A DNA stretch of 46,689 bases from an uncultured Pseudomonadota bacterium (GTDB lineage Bacteria > Bdellovibrionota_B > Oligoflexia > Oligoflexales > CAIYRB01), in NCBI GenBank assembly GCA_903915625.1, contig CAIWTN010000124.1, positions 1-46,689 on the forward strand, given 5' to 3'. The position numbers and the translations under genes are program-made. A model generated the notes under the pieces. The model was not told the DNA's origin and did not search any database. It saw only the letters and a list, made by a program, of their open reading frames with translations. Of this stretch, positions 25,079-33,869 are shown one piece after another (within the stretch, counting starts at the first letter, position 1; each line of letters opens with the position of its first letter).

Positions 25079-26341
25079 TTAGTGAGCGTTAGTAGTGATA
25101 TTGTTACTGACGTTTAATGTTAGCTGCGTCGCCAGGATGCCTTCGATTACTTCGCGCGCTTTCTTCGGTCCACCAGCTTCTTGGATTTGCTCCCGGATGG
25201 TCGCTACTTTTTCCTGAATGCTGCTATTGGTGAATACCTGTTGTACGGCATTCTTGAGCGCTGCGTCATCGACGGCGCTGCGATCGAGGTGGATACCCAA
25301 ACCTAAACTAGCCACCTGCCTAGCAGTAATACCCTGTTCCTCAATTTGGGGGATCACCACAAGTGGGACTCCGTAAGAAAGACTTTCCATCGTCGAATTC
25401 ATGCCGCCGTGGGAAATGAATACATCCGCGTGGGGCAACAGAGCCACCTGCGGAATGTGCGCCTGAATATTGATATTTGACGGAATCTCGCCCAGTAAGT
25501 TGCGGTCCAGTCGCCGACCGATACTCATCACCACCCGCCAAGGTGTGTTGCCAAAAGCCTGGATGCAATTTTGAAAAAACTCTGGCCATTCGTGAAAGAG
25601 CGATCCTAGCGATACGATAAGTACCGGCCCATCGCCCTTTGGAATGAGGGCTTTCGCCTCTTCTGAGTGTACTGGTTCAAAGCATGGTCCGACGAAGTGA
25701 AACCGACTATCAAAGGTCGCGCCTTTTGGCTGCAGTGCACGGGGCAAGAATACCAGATTTTGGTCGTCGATGAGTCCCATGCTTTGGATCAGACTAATGC
25801 CTTCATAGCCAACGGCGGCACATTGTTGGTCGATCAGAGTCTGCGCTAATTGCAGATCCTCTGGAGTCGGGTAGTCGTGTTTGGCAAATGATTGACTGAG
25901 CAAATTGTAGTGTTCGTTGGAGGCGTAAGTAGTGAAGAATTTAATCGTCGGTACTTTAAGATTACTCGCAATAATCTTCGCCGCTAGGGACACAAAGTCA
26001 TAGATGATGAAGTCTGGTTTTACGGTGCTGAGGCTTTTTTGCAGCGGCCCGAAGGTCTTAGCAAACTCTGCCATGAAGCGAGTCATGACCGATGCTTGCT
26101 TTGGTGGTGCTTTACCTTCAGCCGTTGCCAACGCCTGCAATTTGGCGGTCTCGGCTGTAGCTTTGCCAAATTCGCTTGGGTAGGGCATGAAAATCGCACC
26201 TAGCCCAGTGACAGCATCGCGGAATTCTTCGGCGCAGTAAAAATAGACTCGGTGGCCACTCCGCACAAGTTCCGCCGTGAGGCCCAAGGTCGGGTTCACG
26301 TGTCCATGCATGTCAATGTTAATGAGTGCTAGGGTAGCCAT
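25079..26341 (-). CDS. GT1 (MGT/UGT-type) glycosyltransferase
   Basis: A 420-residue GT-B fold enzyme like macrolide glycosyltransferases and UGTs. The N-terminus ALINIDMHGHVNPTLGLTAEL is the acceptor-domain start with the catalytic His of HGHVNP; the donor motif is VFISHGGMNSTMESLSYGVPL plus IEEQ near residue 335, the bacterial PSPG-like box. Such enzymes glycosylate lipids or small molecules using nucleotide sugars. No signal peptide, so cytosolic. AGAGG lies upstream of the ATG. It heads a unit with the SGNH hydrolase; sugar and acceptor are unknown. Confidence 0.88.
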   Translation of the reverse strand: MATLALINIDMHGHVNPTLGLTAELVRSGHRVYFYCAEEFRDAVTGLGAIFMPYPSEFGKATAETAKLQALATAEGKAPPKQASVMTRFMAEFAKTFGPLQKSLSTVKPDFIIYDFVSLAAKIIASNLKVPTIKFFTTYASNEHYNLLSQSFAKHDYPTPEDLQLAQTLIDQQCAAVGYEGISLIQSMGLIDDQNLVFLPRALQPKGATFDSRFHFVGPCFEPVHSEEAKALIPKGDGPVLIVSLGSLFHEWPEFFQNCIQAFGNTPWRVVMSIGRRLDRNLLGEIPSNINIQAHIPQVALLPHADVFISHGGMNSTMESLSYGVPLVVIPQIEEQGITARQVASLGLGIHLDRSAVDDAALKNAVQQVFTNSSIQEKVATIREQIQEAGGPKKAREVIEGILATQLTLNVSNNITTNAH

Positions 26342-26529
26342 CGCCTGTGCCTCTGGTTACGGATGTAAAATGACGGGAACCTTTTGACGTTATCACTCGC
26401 TATTTTGTTGTCAATGATACCTGGTGGCCCGCCGTCGAGTGGGACTAGTGCGTCGTCAAGGCGCAGTATCATCAGGTCTCAGGTAGGGGCAATTGCGAAA
26501 GTACTACGCTGTATTTAATCGATAAGAAA

Positions 26530-26554
26530 ACGCCGGGATACATAACCCCGGCGT
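26530..26554 (-). terminator. Terminator after the Pro/Gly-rich gene
   Basis: On the minus strand ACGCCGGG, a 9-nt loop and CCCGGCGT form an 8-bp perfect stem followed by TTTTC, 33 bases after the stop codon at 26587. The rest of 26342-26586 holds no gene that I can see. Confidence 0.75.
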
Positions 26555-26586
26555 CTTCACGTGGTACCAATGTGAATATTATCTAG

Positions 26587-27324
26587 TTAGTAGGGGACCT
26601 TGCAGGCGCCGTTAGGGCCGCCGAGCTCAGGTTGGTAGCCCCAACCATTGCCGTTGTTACTGCCATTGGTGCAGTAAGGGAAACACTGATGGGTGTATTG
26701 ATCGCACCATTGCCCTGGCGCTGGTGGATAATACGGCGGCGGCACTGGCCGTGGAGGGTAGGGCACTGGTACCGGCACTGGTACTGGCACTGGTACCGGC
26801 ACGGGAAAGGGGCGTGGGCCTGGGTAACCTGGTCCCGGCCATGGGCCTGGGCCTGGATATGGGCGTCCTGGGCCACCCGGGCCACCTGGGCCTGGATAGG
26901 GGCGACCTGGGCCACCCGGGCCACCTGGACCTGGATATGGGCGTCCTGGGCCACCCGGGCCACCAGGGCGTCCGCCACCAGGGCGGAACTCATGGGTGGC
27001 ACTTGCGATGGCCGTATTCGCTTCGAGACAGACGCAGCGCTCCTGATCTTCGCGGTAGTAACAGCCGTTTTGGTCTTCGCATCGTTCAGCTTCGTCGCTG
27101 TATTGATCGCAATTTAATGCCGTCGGGACTAGCCCGTTCGATTGGCAGATCTGCTCTGCCGCGTTCCACTCACACGTGACACGCCCAGCACATGAATCTG
27201 GCAGATCGCTTAAATCGGCGCATTCATCGCCACTGCGATCACTCTCGTAGCCGGCTGCCTGCACTGCGCCAGGAAGCGTAGTCAGCAGCAGAGTAAATAG
27301 GAACCTCTGCGTTCTCGTCGCCAT
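26587..27324 (-). CDS. Exported Cys-rich protein with Pro/Gly repeats
   Basis: A 245-residue exported protein (signal peptide to VQAAG). The first third carries about ten cysteines in a DECADLSDLPDSC, GRVTCEW, GCYYREDQERC pattern, probably disulfide-bonded. Residues 115-165 are three copies of a 13-residue unit (GGPGGPGRPYPGP), then seven Val-Pro pairs, and then a short Cys-containing end. Such regions are extended and may span the wall or bind surfaces. GGAGA lies four bases before the ATG. No known family is recognised. Confidence 0.7.
   Translation of the reverse strand: MATRTQRFLFTLLLTTLPGAVQAAGYESDRSGDECADLSDLPDSCAGRVTCEWNAAEQICQSNGLVPTALNCDQYSDEAERCEDQNGCYYREDQERCVCLEANTAIASATHEFRPGGGRPGGPGGPGRPYPGPGGPGGPGRPYPGPGGPGGPGRPYPGPGPWPGPGYPGPRPFPVPVPVPVPVPVPVPYPPRPVPPPYYPPAPGQWCDQYTHQCFPYCTNGSNNGNGWGYQPELGGPNGACKVPY
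26861..26966. repeat. 39-bp coding tandem repeat, about 2.7 copies
   Basis: Units begin at 26861, 26900 and 26939 with the shared core CTGGGCCACCCGGGCCACC. They encode the Gly/Pro/Tyr repeats of the exported protein. A further degenerate 12-bp repeat at 26764-26805 encodes Val-Pro pairs. Copies one and two differ at only a few positions, indicating recent expansion. Confidence 0.85.
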
Positions 27325-27574
27325 CTTGTCTCCGCGTTATTTAGTGGTTCTTTAGAGTTCTGCTAACCATCAACACCCGACGTCGTGTCTCTGATTCAGA
27401 GACTCAATTCGGTACAAGACTAGGCAACTTTCATCGTCTGAATGCAAGCTAAATTTGCCAAATGAGCGGAATTCGTTTGTGTCATTTCCTTATAAATCCG
27501 TTAGAATCAAGCTTCGCATTCAAGCTCCGACCTTCGTCTTTTCAAAGTTGGTCAGTGACATTTACTGAGGGTGT

Positions 27575-28837
27575 ATGGCCGTTTCAACTCACCGCCAATC
27601 TGACTGCGTATTGACCACGGCACTTATTATCGGTGTGTTTGTTGCCGCGCTGTCCTGGTCGGGTGCCGTGATGGCATCGGCATACTATGACGTCAAACTC
27701 ATGGGGCGCATGGCAGCAATTGGGAGCAGGCATGGCAGTTATGCTATTGAGCCAGGTTATTATAGTGGGCATCACCGCGTGATGATCACAAACGGCGGTG
27801 ACCTTGCCCTGCCGATGGTAACTGGACCCAAAGGTGTAGCGGCATTATGGGTGCGCAAAGCCGGAGAGCTGAATGGCCGCATTGTATTCGAGGCCGAATC
27901 TGCAGAGCACTTGTTCGGTGACTACACGACGGATGGTGAGTCCAGTGTGATCTTTAGTGTGGTCTCGGAAAGAAAGCCTGTCGGGATTTTTCGTTACAGT
28001 TTTCTCGACGACAGCGTCAAAAAGCTAACCTCAGGACCACTAGGCAGCGAGGCTTGGTACGGCATTCAAGGTCTGGCCCAGAATGCTGTCTCTGCTAGAG
28101 TGTCTTTTGGTCCCGTGGCTCAAGTACTCGGTCTGTGGCGTGACAGCAAATGGACCGTACTGGCATCGACGCAAGAGGTGGACCCAGAAAGTCCGTTTTA
28201 TTTTTTTCACACGCATTATGTTGCGGATGATGGCTCCGCCATAGTCCGCGCTTTAATGTCGGCTCGATACGATGATGGTGGAATTTACCGGATCGCTCCG
28301 GATGGTGTGACTACACCACTGGTCGAGACGGCTCAGCGAAATCCAAAATCGACGCTTACGGCGTTAGCTCCGTGGATTGCTGCTAATCGTCGGGGCGACC
28401 TGGTGTTTTCGGCCTTCAACCGAGCGAACGGACTGGGGTGGTATCGCCTAAAAGGCGGTCGTATAACGTCGCTCTTGCCAGAGGCTATGCTTGGCAATGC
28501 GGATTTATTTCCGGCAGCTATGAACGCAACTGGAGAAGTGGTGTTTCGGTTTACAGATCGCGAACGCACCTCCCTGTATGTCGACATGCTTGGTAATCTG
28601 GAGCGGATTGCTGGGGGTGGGGACAGAGTCGCCACGGATATTGGTCCAGGTTTGATCGGTAAACCGCAGAGCAAAGTCGGAATTTTTGCGCACTCGCCCT
28701 GGATTAATGACAGCGGTGATGTCGCTTTTGTCAGTGATCTCTCTAGTTTTACTGCTCCCGATGCAGATTTTGCTGGCGAATCTTTTGAGGCAGGGATAGG
28801 TATTGGCATATTTATCGCGCACCGTTTGCTGAATTGA
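27575..28837 (+). CDS. Exported protein with repeated beta-propeller-like motifs
   Basis: A 420-residue exported protein of unknown function. A signal peptide or N-terminal anchor ends near VMASA. Repeats such as IAANRRGDLVFSAF, NATGEVVFRF and NDSGDVAFVSDLS resemble blades seen in HAF/DUF7453-type proteins, suggesting a beta-propeller. GAGG precedes the ATG. It is monocistronic as far as can be seen, with a 250-bp upstream region without other genes. Confidence 0.65.
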   Translation: MAVSTHRQSDCVLTTALIIGVFVAALSWSGAVMASAYYDVKLMGRMAAIGSRHGSYAIEPGYYSGHHRVMITNGGDLALPMVTGPKGVAALWVRKAGELNGRIVFEAESAEHLFGDYTTDGESSVIFSVVSERKPVGIFRYSFLDDSVKKLTSGPLGSEAWYGIQGLAQNAVSARVSFGPVAQVLGLWRDSKWTVLASTQEVDPESPFYFFHTHYVADDGSAIVRALMSARYDDGGIYRIAPDGVTTPLVETAQRNPKSTLTALAPWIAANRRGDLVFSAFNRANGLGWYRLKGGRITSLLPEAMLGNADLFPAAMNATGEVVFRFTDRERTSLYVDMLGNLERIAGGGDRVATDIGPGLIGKPQSKVGIFAHSPWINDSGDVAFVSDLSSFTAPDADFAGESFEAGIGIGIFIAHRLLN

Positions 28838-28984
28838 GGCTGGATTTTGTCTCAACTGGCTTAAACGGACAGGTAGGCTCAGCGGCCTACGAGTAGAAAT
28901 ACCTCGACCTAGTCAAGGATGGGCTTTATTCTATTAAGTGAAAGCACAGGAAAATCATCTAAGTATCACAGCTTGGAGCATCGA

Positions 28985-30043
28985 ATGCACTGCCTTGCCC
29001 GTGTTGCTGTCCTTGGTTTTTGCTTCGCCTTGTCTTCTGGAATGTGCTCTGGAATGGCATTTGGCTGGCAGTCTCTCCCAGTGACGGCACCCATCGACTG
29101 TGCCGATGGCATCCCTAACGTGAGCTTTCGAATCACTAGTGACTACGATGTGGGGAATGCCTTCCTCTCCACGTTCGCCAGTCATATCGTTGAGAAACAA
29201 AGCAAAGATGTAATCGAAAGCCAGTTGCGGGCTTGGCAGTTCCGCGACGTGAAATATTTCGGTCAGCCATCCAAAGGTGTTTACGCGTTTTTAGGTGAGG
29301 CGGATGGGTTTAGGCTGGTTGCCTTTCGCGGGACCACGAGCTGGGAGGAGGCGTTCAAGGACGCCTTGATTAAGCAGGTATCCTATAGCCGGATAGGTTT
29401 CGACGGTTACGGCCACATGGGGATGCTTAAGCATTACGAAAAAGTTGCGGCCTTGGTGATGCCTGAGCTCTTGGCGCGCATTCAAGCCGATCCGAAGCCG
29501 CTATTTCTCACCGGACATAGTCTCGGCGGTGCAATAGCGGTACTTCACGGCATGCAGTTAAAGCGCCTTGGCCATGACGTCACTGCTATCTACACTTCAG
29601 GTCAACCGCGCGTAGGAAACGAAGATTTTTATGCTCAGTTGAAGGAGCTAGTAGGAGACCGCTACTACCGGCTCGAGCATCCGCACGACATTACCCCGCG
29701 GGTGCCACCCAGCCACGACGTGGCAGAGGTATTCGCTCGCATTATTCCCTGGGACTTGGGCCTTTTGCAGGGCCAGCTGGAGGGATTGGTCAGGCGCTTG
29801 AATTATCATAAGCCCGAGGGTTTTACGATGTTCCTTGATAAACATCTGTTGCCCTCGGAAGAGTCCGGTGTCGACTTTGATCAAGTCTTCTGGGCATCTC
29901 TCGACGGAGCGTTGCAAGGGGCTAGATCGTTGAAGCAGATCTCGGACCAGATCAACGACCGACTGCTGAATCACCCGGCAATGCGTTATCTCTGTAATTT
30001 TGCGAAAGATATCAATGAGTCATCGTTGGTTGGCGTCAGATAA
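28985..30043 (+). CDS. Exported class 3 lipase-like alpha/beta hydrolase
   Basis: A 352-residue protein of the Lipase_3 family. After a signal peptide (LARVAVLGFCFALSSG) come the typical substrate loop VAFRGTTSWEEA, the nucleophile elbow LTGHSLGGAIAVLHG, ASP-side loop LEHPHDITPRVPP with a likely acid, and HKPEGFTMF as probable His region. Family members hydrolyse acylglycerols or phospholipids. I start at the ATG at 28985 with GGAG six bases upstream; an earlier ATG at 28919 adds 22 non-signal residues. A hairpin of two 6-bp arms (28873-28890) precedes it without a T run. Confidence 0.85.
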   Translation: MHCLARVAVLGFCFALSSGMCSGMAFGWQSLPVTAPIDCADGIPNVSFRITSDYDVGNAFLSTFASHIVEKQSKDVIESQLRAWQFRDVKYFGQPSKGVYAFLGEADGFRLVAFRGTTSWEEAFKDALIKQVSYSRIGFDGYGHMGMLKHYEKVAALVMPELLARIQADPKPLFLTGHSLGGAIAVLHGMQLKRLGHDVTAIYTSGQPRVGNEDFYAQLKELVGDRYYRLEHPHDITPRVPPSHDVAEVFARIIPWDLGLLQGQLEGLVRRLNYHKPEGFTMFLDKHLLPSEESGVDFDQVFWASLDGALQGARSLKQISDQINDRLLNHPAMRYLCNFAKDINESSLVGVR

Positions 30044-30057
30044 CCAGGCTTTAGTCG

Positions 30058-30072
30058 CGGGCGGACGGCCCG
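30058..30072. terminator. Weak hairpin between convergent genes
   Basis: CGGGC and GCCCG form a 5-bp stem with a 5-nt loop, between the lipase and endonuclease genes. The sequence after it is ATTTCG, so termination is only possible. Confidence 0.3.
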
Positions 30073-30096
30073 ATTTCGCTGGTGCGGGACTTCAAA

Positions 30097-31002
30097 CTAT
30101 CTGGCGCCTAAGTAAATCGAGTCGGCAAACTCAGGGTGATCGATGAATGGGTTGCGGTTCCCCTGCACCTCGTAGACTCGCTCATTCCTAGTTTTTTCGT
30201 GGTCGTCGACTGGATCTTGTAAGTGCCAGCGTATAAGGGTGCTCAAGTTAGCGAAATAGCCGTTGTCTTTGATATCGATGCCGTGGACGCTATATCCAGG
30301 CGCTTTTTCGACTAACCGTAGGTCGGGCTCTTTTGACGTATCTCCCTGATAACGCACGTCCATATAAAAGAGCATGCGTGCAATATCGCCTTTGACAGGA
30401 GCTGGTGGCTCAAACAAGGCATTGTCAGTGTCGACGTAGCCACCGGGTGCTTCCGGTAATTCCTGGCCTTGCTCTGCTTCACCGAACATCATACTGCCAC
30501 GCGCACGATTGATGCTTGCTTCACATGGTCTGAGGTGGTGCAAGTCGCTGTAAGCAGGCATGTCGGCGCGGGGGAATCCGCGGGCCTTGGCCCAAACGTG
30601 TTCGCGGTTCCATTCGATCAGGCCCTCTTCTTCATCGCCAACCGCCGTATTGCTGAGCGAACGGCCGGTGTACACCATTATGACGTTATCCGGACGAGTC
30701 GGATCTTGGTCAGTATACTTTAGTTGTGCCCAAATCTGATTGTAGTTGAGTCGGCGGCTGTGGCGGATGATCTGATGCAGCGACTGTTTGAGGCTCGAGC
30801 CAGAAAATCCAGTGACTGCGTCGTAATAGGTCTTGGCATCCACCGCATCGCTCTGAGCGAGTGCTATCGCAGATGGTTTGGGTGTGGATCCACAGCCGTA
30901 GGCGGCCAATATGATTAACAGGGCGCCGTGCCGTTGCCAGTAGGTGTTCGATGTTCGGTGGACATTCAGATTAAACAGTCGAATTAACTGATAAAATTGC
31001 AT
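30097..31002 (-). CDS. Endonuclease I family nuclease, lipoprotein
   Basis: A 301-residue protein of the EndA/Bsn endonuclease I family. A lipobox-like AAYGC at residues 33-37 suggests outer- or inner-membrane anchoring; the 32-residue leader is long. The active beta-beta-alpha region is EWNREHVWAKARGF with the catalytic His, followed by SDLHHLRPCEASINRARG, the metal-binding part, and SIYLG at the end. Family members degrade extracellular or periplasmic DNA/RNA. No clear ribosome binding site; the start could be a little downstream. No partner gene adjoins it. Confidence 0.88.
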   Translation of the reverse strand: MQFYQLIRLFNLNVHRTSNTYWQRHGALLIILAAYGCGSTPKPSAIALAQSDAVDAKTYYDAVTGFSGSSLKQSLHQIIRHSRRLNYNQIWAQLKYTDQDPTRPDNVIMVYTGRSLSNTAVGDEEEGLIEWNREHVWAKARGFPRADMPAYSDLHHLRPCEASINRARGSMMFGEAEQGQELPEAPGGYVDTDNALFEPPAPVKGDIARMLFYMDVRYQGDTSKEPDLRLVEKAPGYSVHGIDIKDNGYFANLSTLIRWHLQDPVDDHEKTRNERVYEVQGNRNPFIDHPEFADSIYLGAR

Positions 31003-31078
31003 GAATCCGGTGTCCGGTTTGAGGGTTGCTGACGCAGCGTCTTGTATCTCAGAAGCTGGCTAAGTGGCAGCAAAATAA

Positions 31079-31092
31079 TTGTTTATAAACAA
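31079..31092. promoter_or_regulatory. 14-bp palindrome, possible operator
   Basis: TTGTTTATAAACAA is a perfect inverted repeat in the 228-bp space between the divergent endonuclease and RlmM genes. Position fits an operator for either, but no regulator is identified. Confidence 0.35.
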
Positions 31093-31230
31093 GAAAGCGA
31101 TTGTCTTGCGATCTAACTAGCTCAGTAGGAAAGAAAGGCTTTGACTGGGCGCGTCGCAGCTGTTTAAAGGCGTTATGGCCGCGCCACGAGACGGGAGCAG
31201 CCCGATCAAGTAGCCCAAGGAAAAGACGAC

Positions 31231-32334
31231 ATGAGCACGCCCAAGCATCAGCTGGTTCTGACCCGCCCAGGATTTGCTGGCCTTTTAGTTCAGGAATTTC
31301 AGGACCTCTGGCAGCTATTCGGTAAGCCCGTGGGTACAGCTGCGGTGGCTTTCGATGAACACGAGGTGTTGCCAGCGCTTGATGCGACCGTATTTGGTCG
31401 GCAGTATCTCCCGAGGGCGACTTGTCTGCAAATCGAGAGCATTGAGCAAGTCGTTGGCGTCATAGTTAAGCGTTTGGAGACACTATCTAACCGCGCTAAT
31501 CGTCATGCGGCTAAGTGGACTCTCCATGCCTTTGCGCAAGACGATGATCCGGCGCTTCAGTTAGCCGGTAAGATTGAAAAAGCCCTCCTCGCTGCCGTGC
31601 GGCAGCGACTACCGAGGTTATTTCAGCGCTTTATTACTCCAGTTCAGGCCCAGAGCGAATTTGTTGGCAGCCCAGGAAGTTCGGGAATGCTCGTGCAAAT
31701 TTATTTGCCCTCCCTCACCGAACTTTGGTTTTCCGCGGCTGGTGCAAGCAGCGGTCCTTCCATATTTATCGCGGGCAATCAGCGAATGCGCCACTTTCCC
31801 GGTGCTCCTTCGCGTAGTTCAAGCAAGTTGGAGGAGGCCTTCGTTGCCCTAGGGCGATCGCCGAAGGCCGGGGAGATTGCAGTCGACCTTGGAGCGGCCC
31901 CTGGTGGTTGGACCTTCACATTGGTTCGGCACGGAGCAACTGTGACGGCTGTCGATCACGGTGCACTGATGTTGCCAAAGGATAAGAAGTTTAATGAGCG
32001 CGTCATCCATTTACTGGCGAATGGACTCACCTATAAGCCGCCAGTGGCCGTCGATTGGGTGACCTGTGACATGCTAGTGGGCTCGCTGGAAACTTTGCGT
32101 GTGCTTGAACGTTGGTTGGAAGATGGCTTGGCTAGAAATTTTGTCTTCAATGTAAAATTGCCGCAAGCGCAGCCCTGGCCCGTCATCAAAGAGGCACTAT
32201 CTCTGCTTTCCCGCTATCCCTGGGCTGTGATGAAAGCGAAGCATCTTTATCACGATCGCCAGGAAATTACTTTGATGGGTTGTGTTTTAGGGAACTCAAC
32301 AGAGGCAACGAGCGAAGAGAAGTCTAAGCACTAA
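31231..32334 (+). CDS. rlmM: 23S rRNA 2'-O-methyltransferase RlmM-like
   Basis: A 367-residue enzyme of the RlmM/FtsJ group. The N-terminal THUMP-like half ends in the RMRHFPGAPSRSSSKLEEA linker; the Rossmann domain has the AdoMet loop VDLGAAPGGWTF, then AVDHGAL, VTCDML and FVFNVKLPQ, giving a K-D-K-type catalytic set of the SpoU-unrelated RrmJ fold. E. coli RlmM methylates C2498 of 23S rRNA. AAGGA lies nine bases upstream of the ATG. No operon partner is visible. The last 15 residues are a variable charged tail. Confidence 0.88.
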   Translation: MSTPKHQLVLTRPGFAGLLVQEFQDLWQLFGKPVGTAAVAFDEHEVLPALDATVFGRQYLPRATCLQIESIEQVVGVIVKRLETLSNRANRHAAKWTLHAFAQDDDPALQLAGKIEKALLAAVRQRLPRLFQRFITPVQAQSEFVGSPGSSGMLVQIYLPSLTELWFSAAGASSGPSIFIAGNQRMRHFPGAPSRSSSKLEEAFVALGRSPKAGEIAVDLGAAPGGWTFTLVRHGATVTAVDHGALMLPKDKKFNERVIHLLANGLTYKPPVAVDWVTCDMLVGSLETLRVLERWLEDGLARNFVFNVKLPQAQPWPVIKEALSLLSRYPWAVMKAKHLYHDRQEITLMGCVLGNSTEATSEEKSKH

Positions 32335-32396
32335 CCAAGGCAGAAATTTTCTGTGTGGTCGAAAGCATTAAATTTCAAATAGGAAATAGGTAAATC

Positions 32397-32717
32397 ATGT
32401 CACTTAAATCGATTAAAAGCGCCTTATTGTTAACGTGGATCATGCCTACGGCAGTGGGTTTCAGCGCAAACTTCCGTCAAAACCAACAACAGCATCGACC
32501 TGCCCGCGTTTTCGCTTTTGCTTTGCAAGCTGGCCAGTGCGTGGAGATCGGTGATCGTTGTGACGCGTCGTCGGATTGCTGCGGTGGTGTTTGCTCGTAT
32601 CAAACTTGTGTTTATAGCGACAGCAGTAGCGGCTCTTGCAGCTATGGTGGTCAGGCATGCAGCTCAGACGGTGAATGCTGCTCGGGGTACTGTGCTTCGT
32701 ACGGGGCCTGTGAATAA
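32397..32717 (+). CDS. Secreted protein with two cystine-knot-like repeats
   Basis: A 106-residue secreted protein. After a signal peptide (ALLLTWIMPTAVGFSA) and a Gln/Arg spacer come two copies of a six-Cys pattern: C48, C55, C61-C62, C66, C71 and C81, C88, C94-C95, C99, C105, that is C-6-C-5-CC-3-C-4/5-C. This spacing is that of inhibitor cystine knot (knottin) or dickkopf-like folds, common in animals and fungi, scarce in bacteria. Copy sequences begin IGDRCDASSDCC and GGQACSSDGECC. A binding or inhibitory role is conceivable but not shown. It converges with the next gene with 2 bp between stops. Confidence 0.7.
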   Translation: MSLKSIKSALLLTWIMPTAVGFSANFRQNQQQHRPARVFAFALQAGQCVEIGDRCDASSDCCGGVCSYQTCVYSDSSSGSCSYGGQACSSDGECCSGYCASYGACE

Positions 32718-32719
32718 TT

Positions 32720-33652
32720 TCAGTTAGGGGCAGTCTGTAAATCGATCCAATAATCTTTCTGCTTAATCGCTGCGCTGTTGAATAGGGTCGGATTTTCTAG
32801 TTCGATGAGGTGGCGCTTACTTGGTTTCAGCGTGCGGATTAAGTCGCTGAGTTTTAGGATGGATTCCCGGATCCGATCTCGACTTCCATCAGCTATTCCG
32901 CGCAGAAATCCTAAGCGGATTCTTTCAGCCAGAGCTTTATTTGTGCGACTTACAAAGAAGTAATCTGGGACGACATAGTGAAGGAGCAGATGAGGCTCGA
33001 TGGTAAGTGGTAGCTTAGATTTTTGTTGGAGTTCATTGATAGGCTCGTGGAATGCTCTTGGGAAGTAGTCAAACCGTTTGGCCGCCAGCATCGAGAACAG
33101 TTGATCGTAGCTACCTGATGTATCAACTGGTAGTTGGTTTGCCTTTAATATATCGGTGGATTGCCAGTCTACAGCTTGACCCGCAGTTAGTTTTCGTAGC
33201 CCTTCCAGATTCCGAATATTGGCAAACTTTTCTTCCTCTCCCTTGCGGATGATCAGGACCTTGTAGCCATGAAGACCCTGGAAAATTGGAATAAAAATTG
33301 GCTGCAACGAGTTTTCTCGTTCCGCTGTCGAGACAAACCAAGCGACATCAATGTTGCCATCGGCAACTTGCTTGAGCAGGCGAGAATGACTGCCAGTAGG
33401 ACGCATTTCAATTTGGCAGGGGCCAAATTCTTTTTCCGTTTTTTCCAATGCCATCCTAAGTATGGCCATTGGATAACTCATGCCAATATTTTCTGGCTTG
33501 AAGTCACTTATTCGGACGATGCACGGTTGTTTTGGTGAGGTTAATGCTGCTTCTGATGCTTGTGCCGCTTCTTTATTTGGATTTGTGAATAAAGCCACGC
33601 CACAGATTAGTGACCAAAAAGCAGCCTTCGCAAATGTGATCCTTTTATTCAT
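32720..33652 (-). CDS. Periplasmic substrate-binding-like protein
   Basis: A 310-residue exported protein with a signal peptide and a type 2 periplasmic-binding fold like SBP_bac_3/PhnD-like proteins: PTGSHSRLLKQVADGNIDVAWF in the first lobe, then a hinge and FDYFPRAFHEPINEL and VVPDYFFVSRTNKALAERI in the second. No permease or ATPase gene lies beside it, so it may be an orphan receptor or act with distant partners. Ligand unknown. Ribosome binding site is weak. Confidence 0.75.
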   Translation of the reverse strand: MNKRITFAKAAFWSLICGVALFTNPNKEAAQASEAALTSPKQPCIVRISDFKPENIGMSYPMAILRMALEKTEKEFGPCQIEMRPTGSHSRLLKQVADGNIDVAWFVSTAERENSLQPIFIPIFQGLHGYKVLIIRKGEEEKFANIRNLEGLRKLTAGQAVDWQSTDILKANQLPVDTSGSYDQLFSMLAAKRFDYFPRAFHEPINELQQKSKLPLTIEPHLLLHYVVPDYFFVSRTNKALAERIRLGFLRGIADGSRDRIRESILKLSDLIRTLKPSKRHLIELENPTLFNSAAIKQKDYWIDLQTAPN

Positions 33653-33869
33653 ACTAGCTGCCCTAATTATTGTTTTGCAGGCGATAGCGGCTAAGCCTCA
33701 TTTTAGCCGACAACTATGAATCGGTCCATTTTTAGGCTATCCTAAAAAATGTAGGAAGAAGCGCTGGCTATCTTGGGTGTTGCCGTCTTTTCCTGGGCGC
33801 GCCAAATAGCCGGCAGCTCTCCGCAGTGAATTAAGTGGCGCGATCTTACTAGCGCGTAAAGGAATCAAG

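Noticed and set aside
26861-26966. Possible CRISPR array
   Set aside because: The repeats are directly adjoining with no spacers, and they are in frame in a coding gene.
26632-27117. Trp-rich plus-strand reading frame across the repeat region
   Set aside because: It is the antisense shadow of the Pro/Gly repeat protein and has no ribosome binding site or signal peptide.
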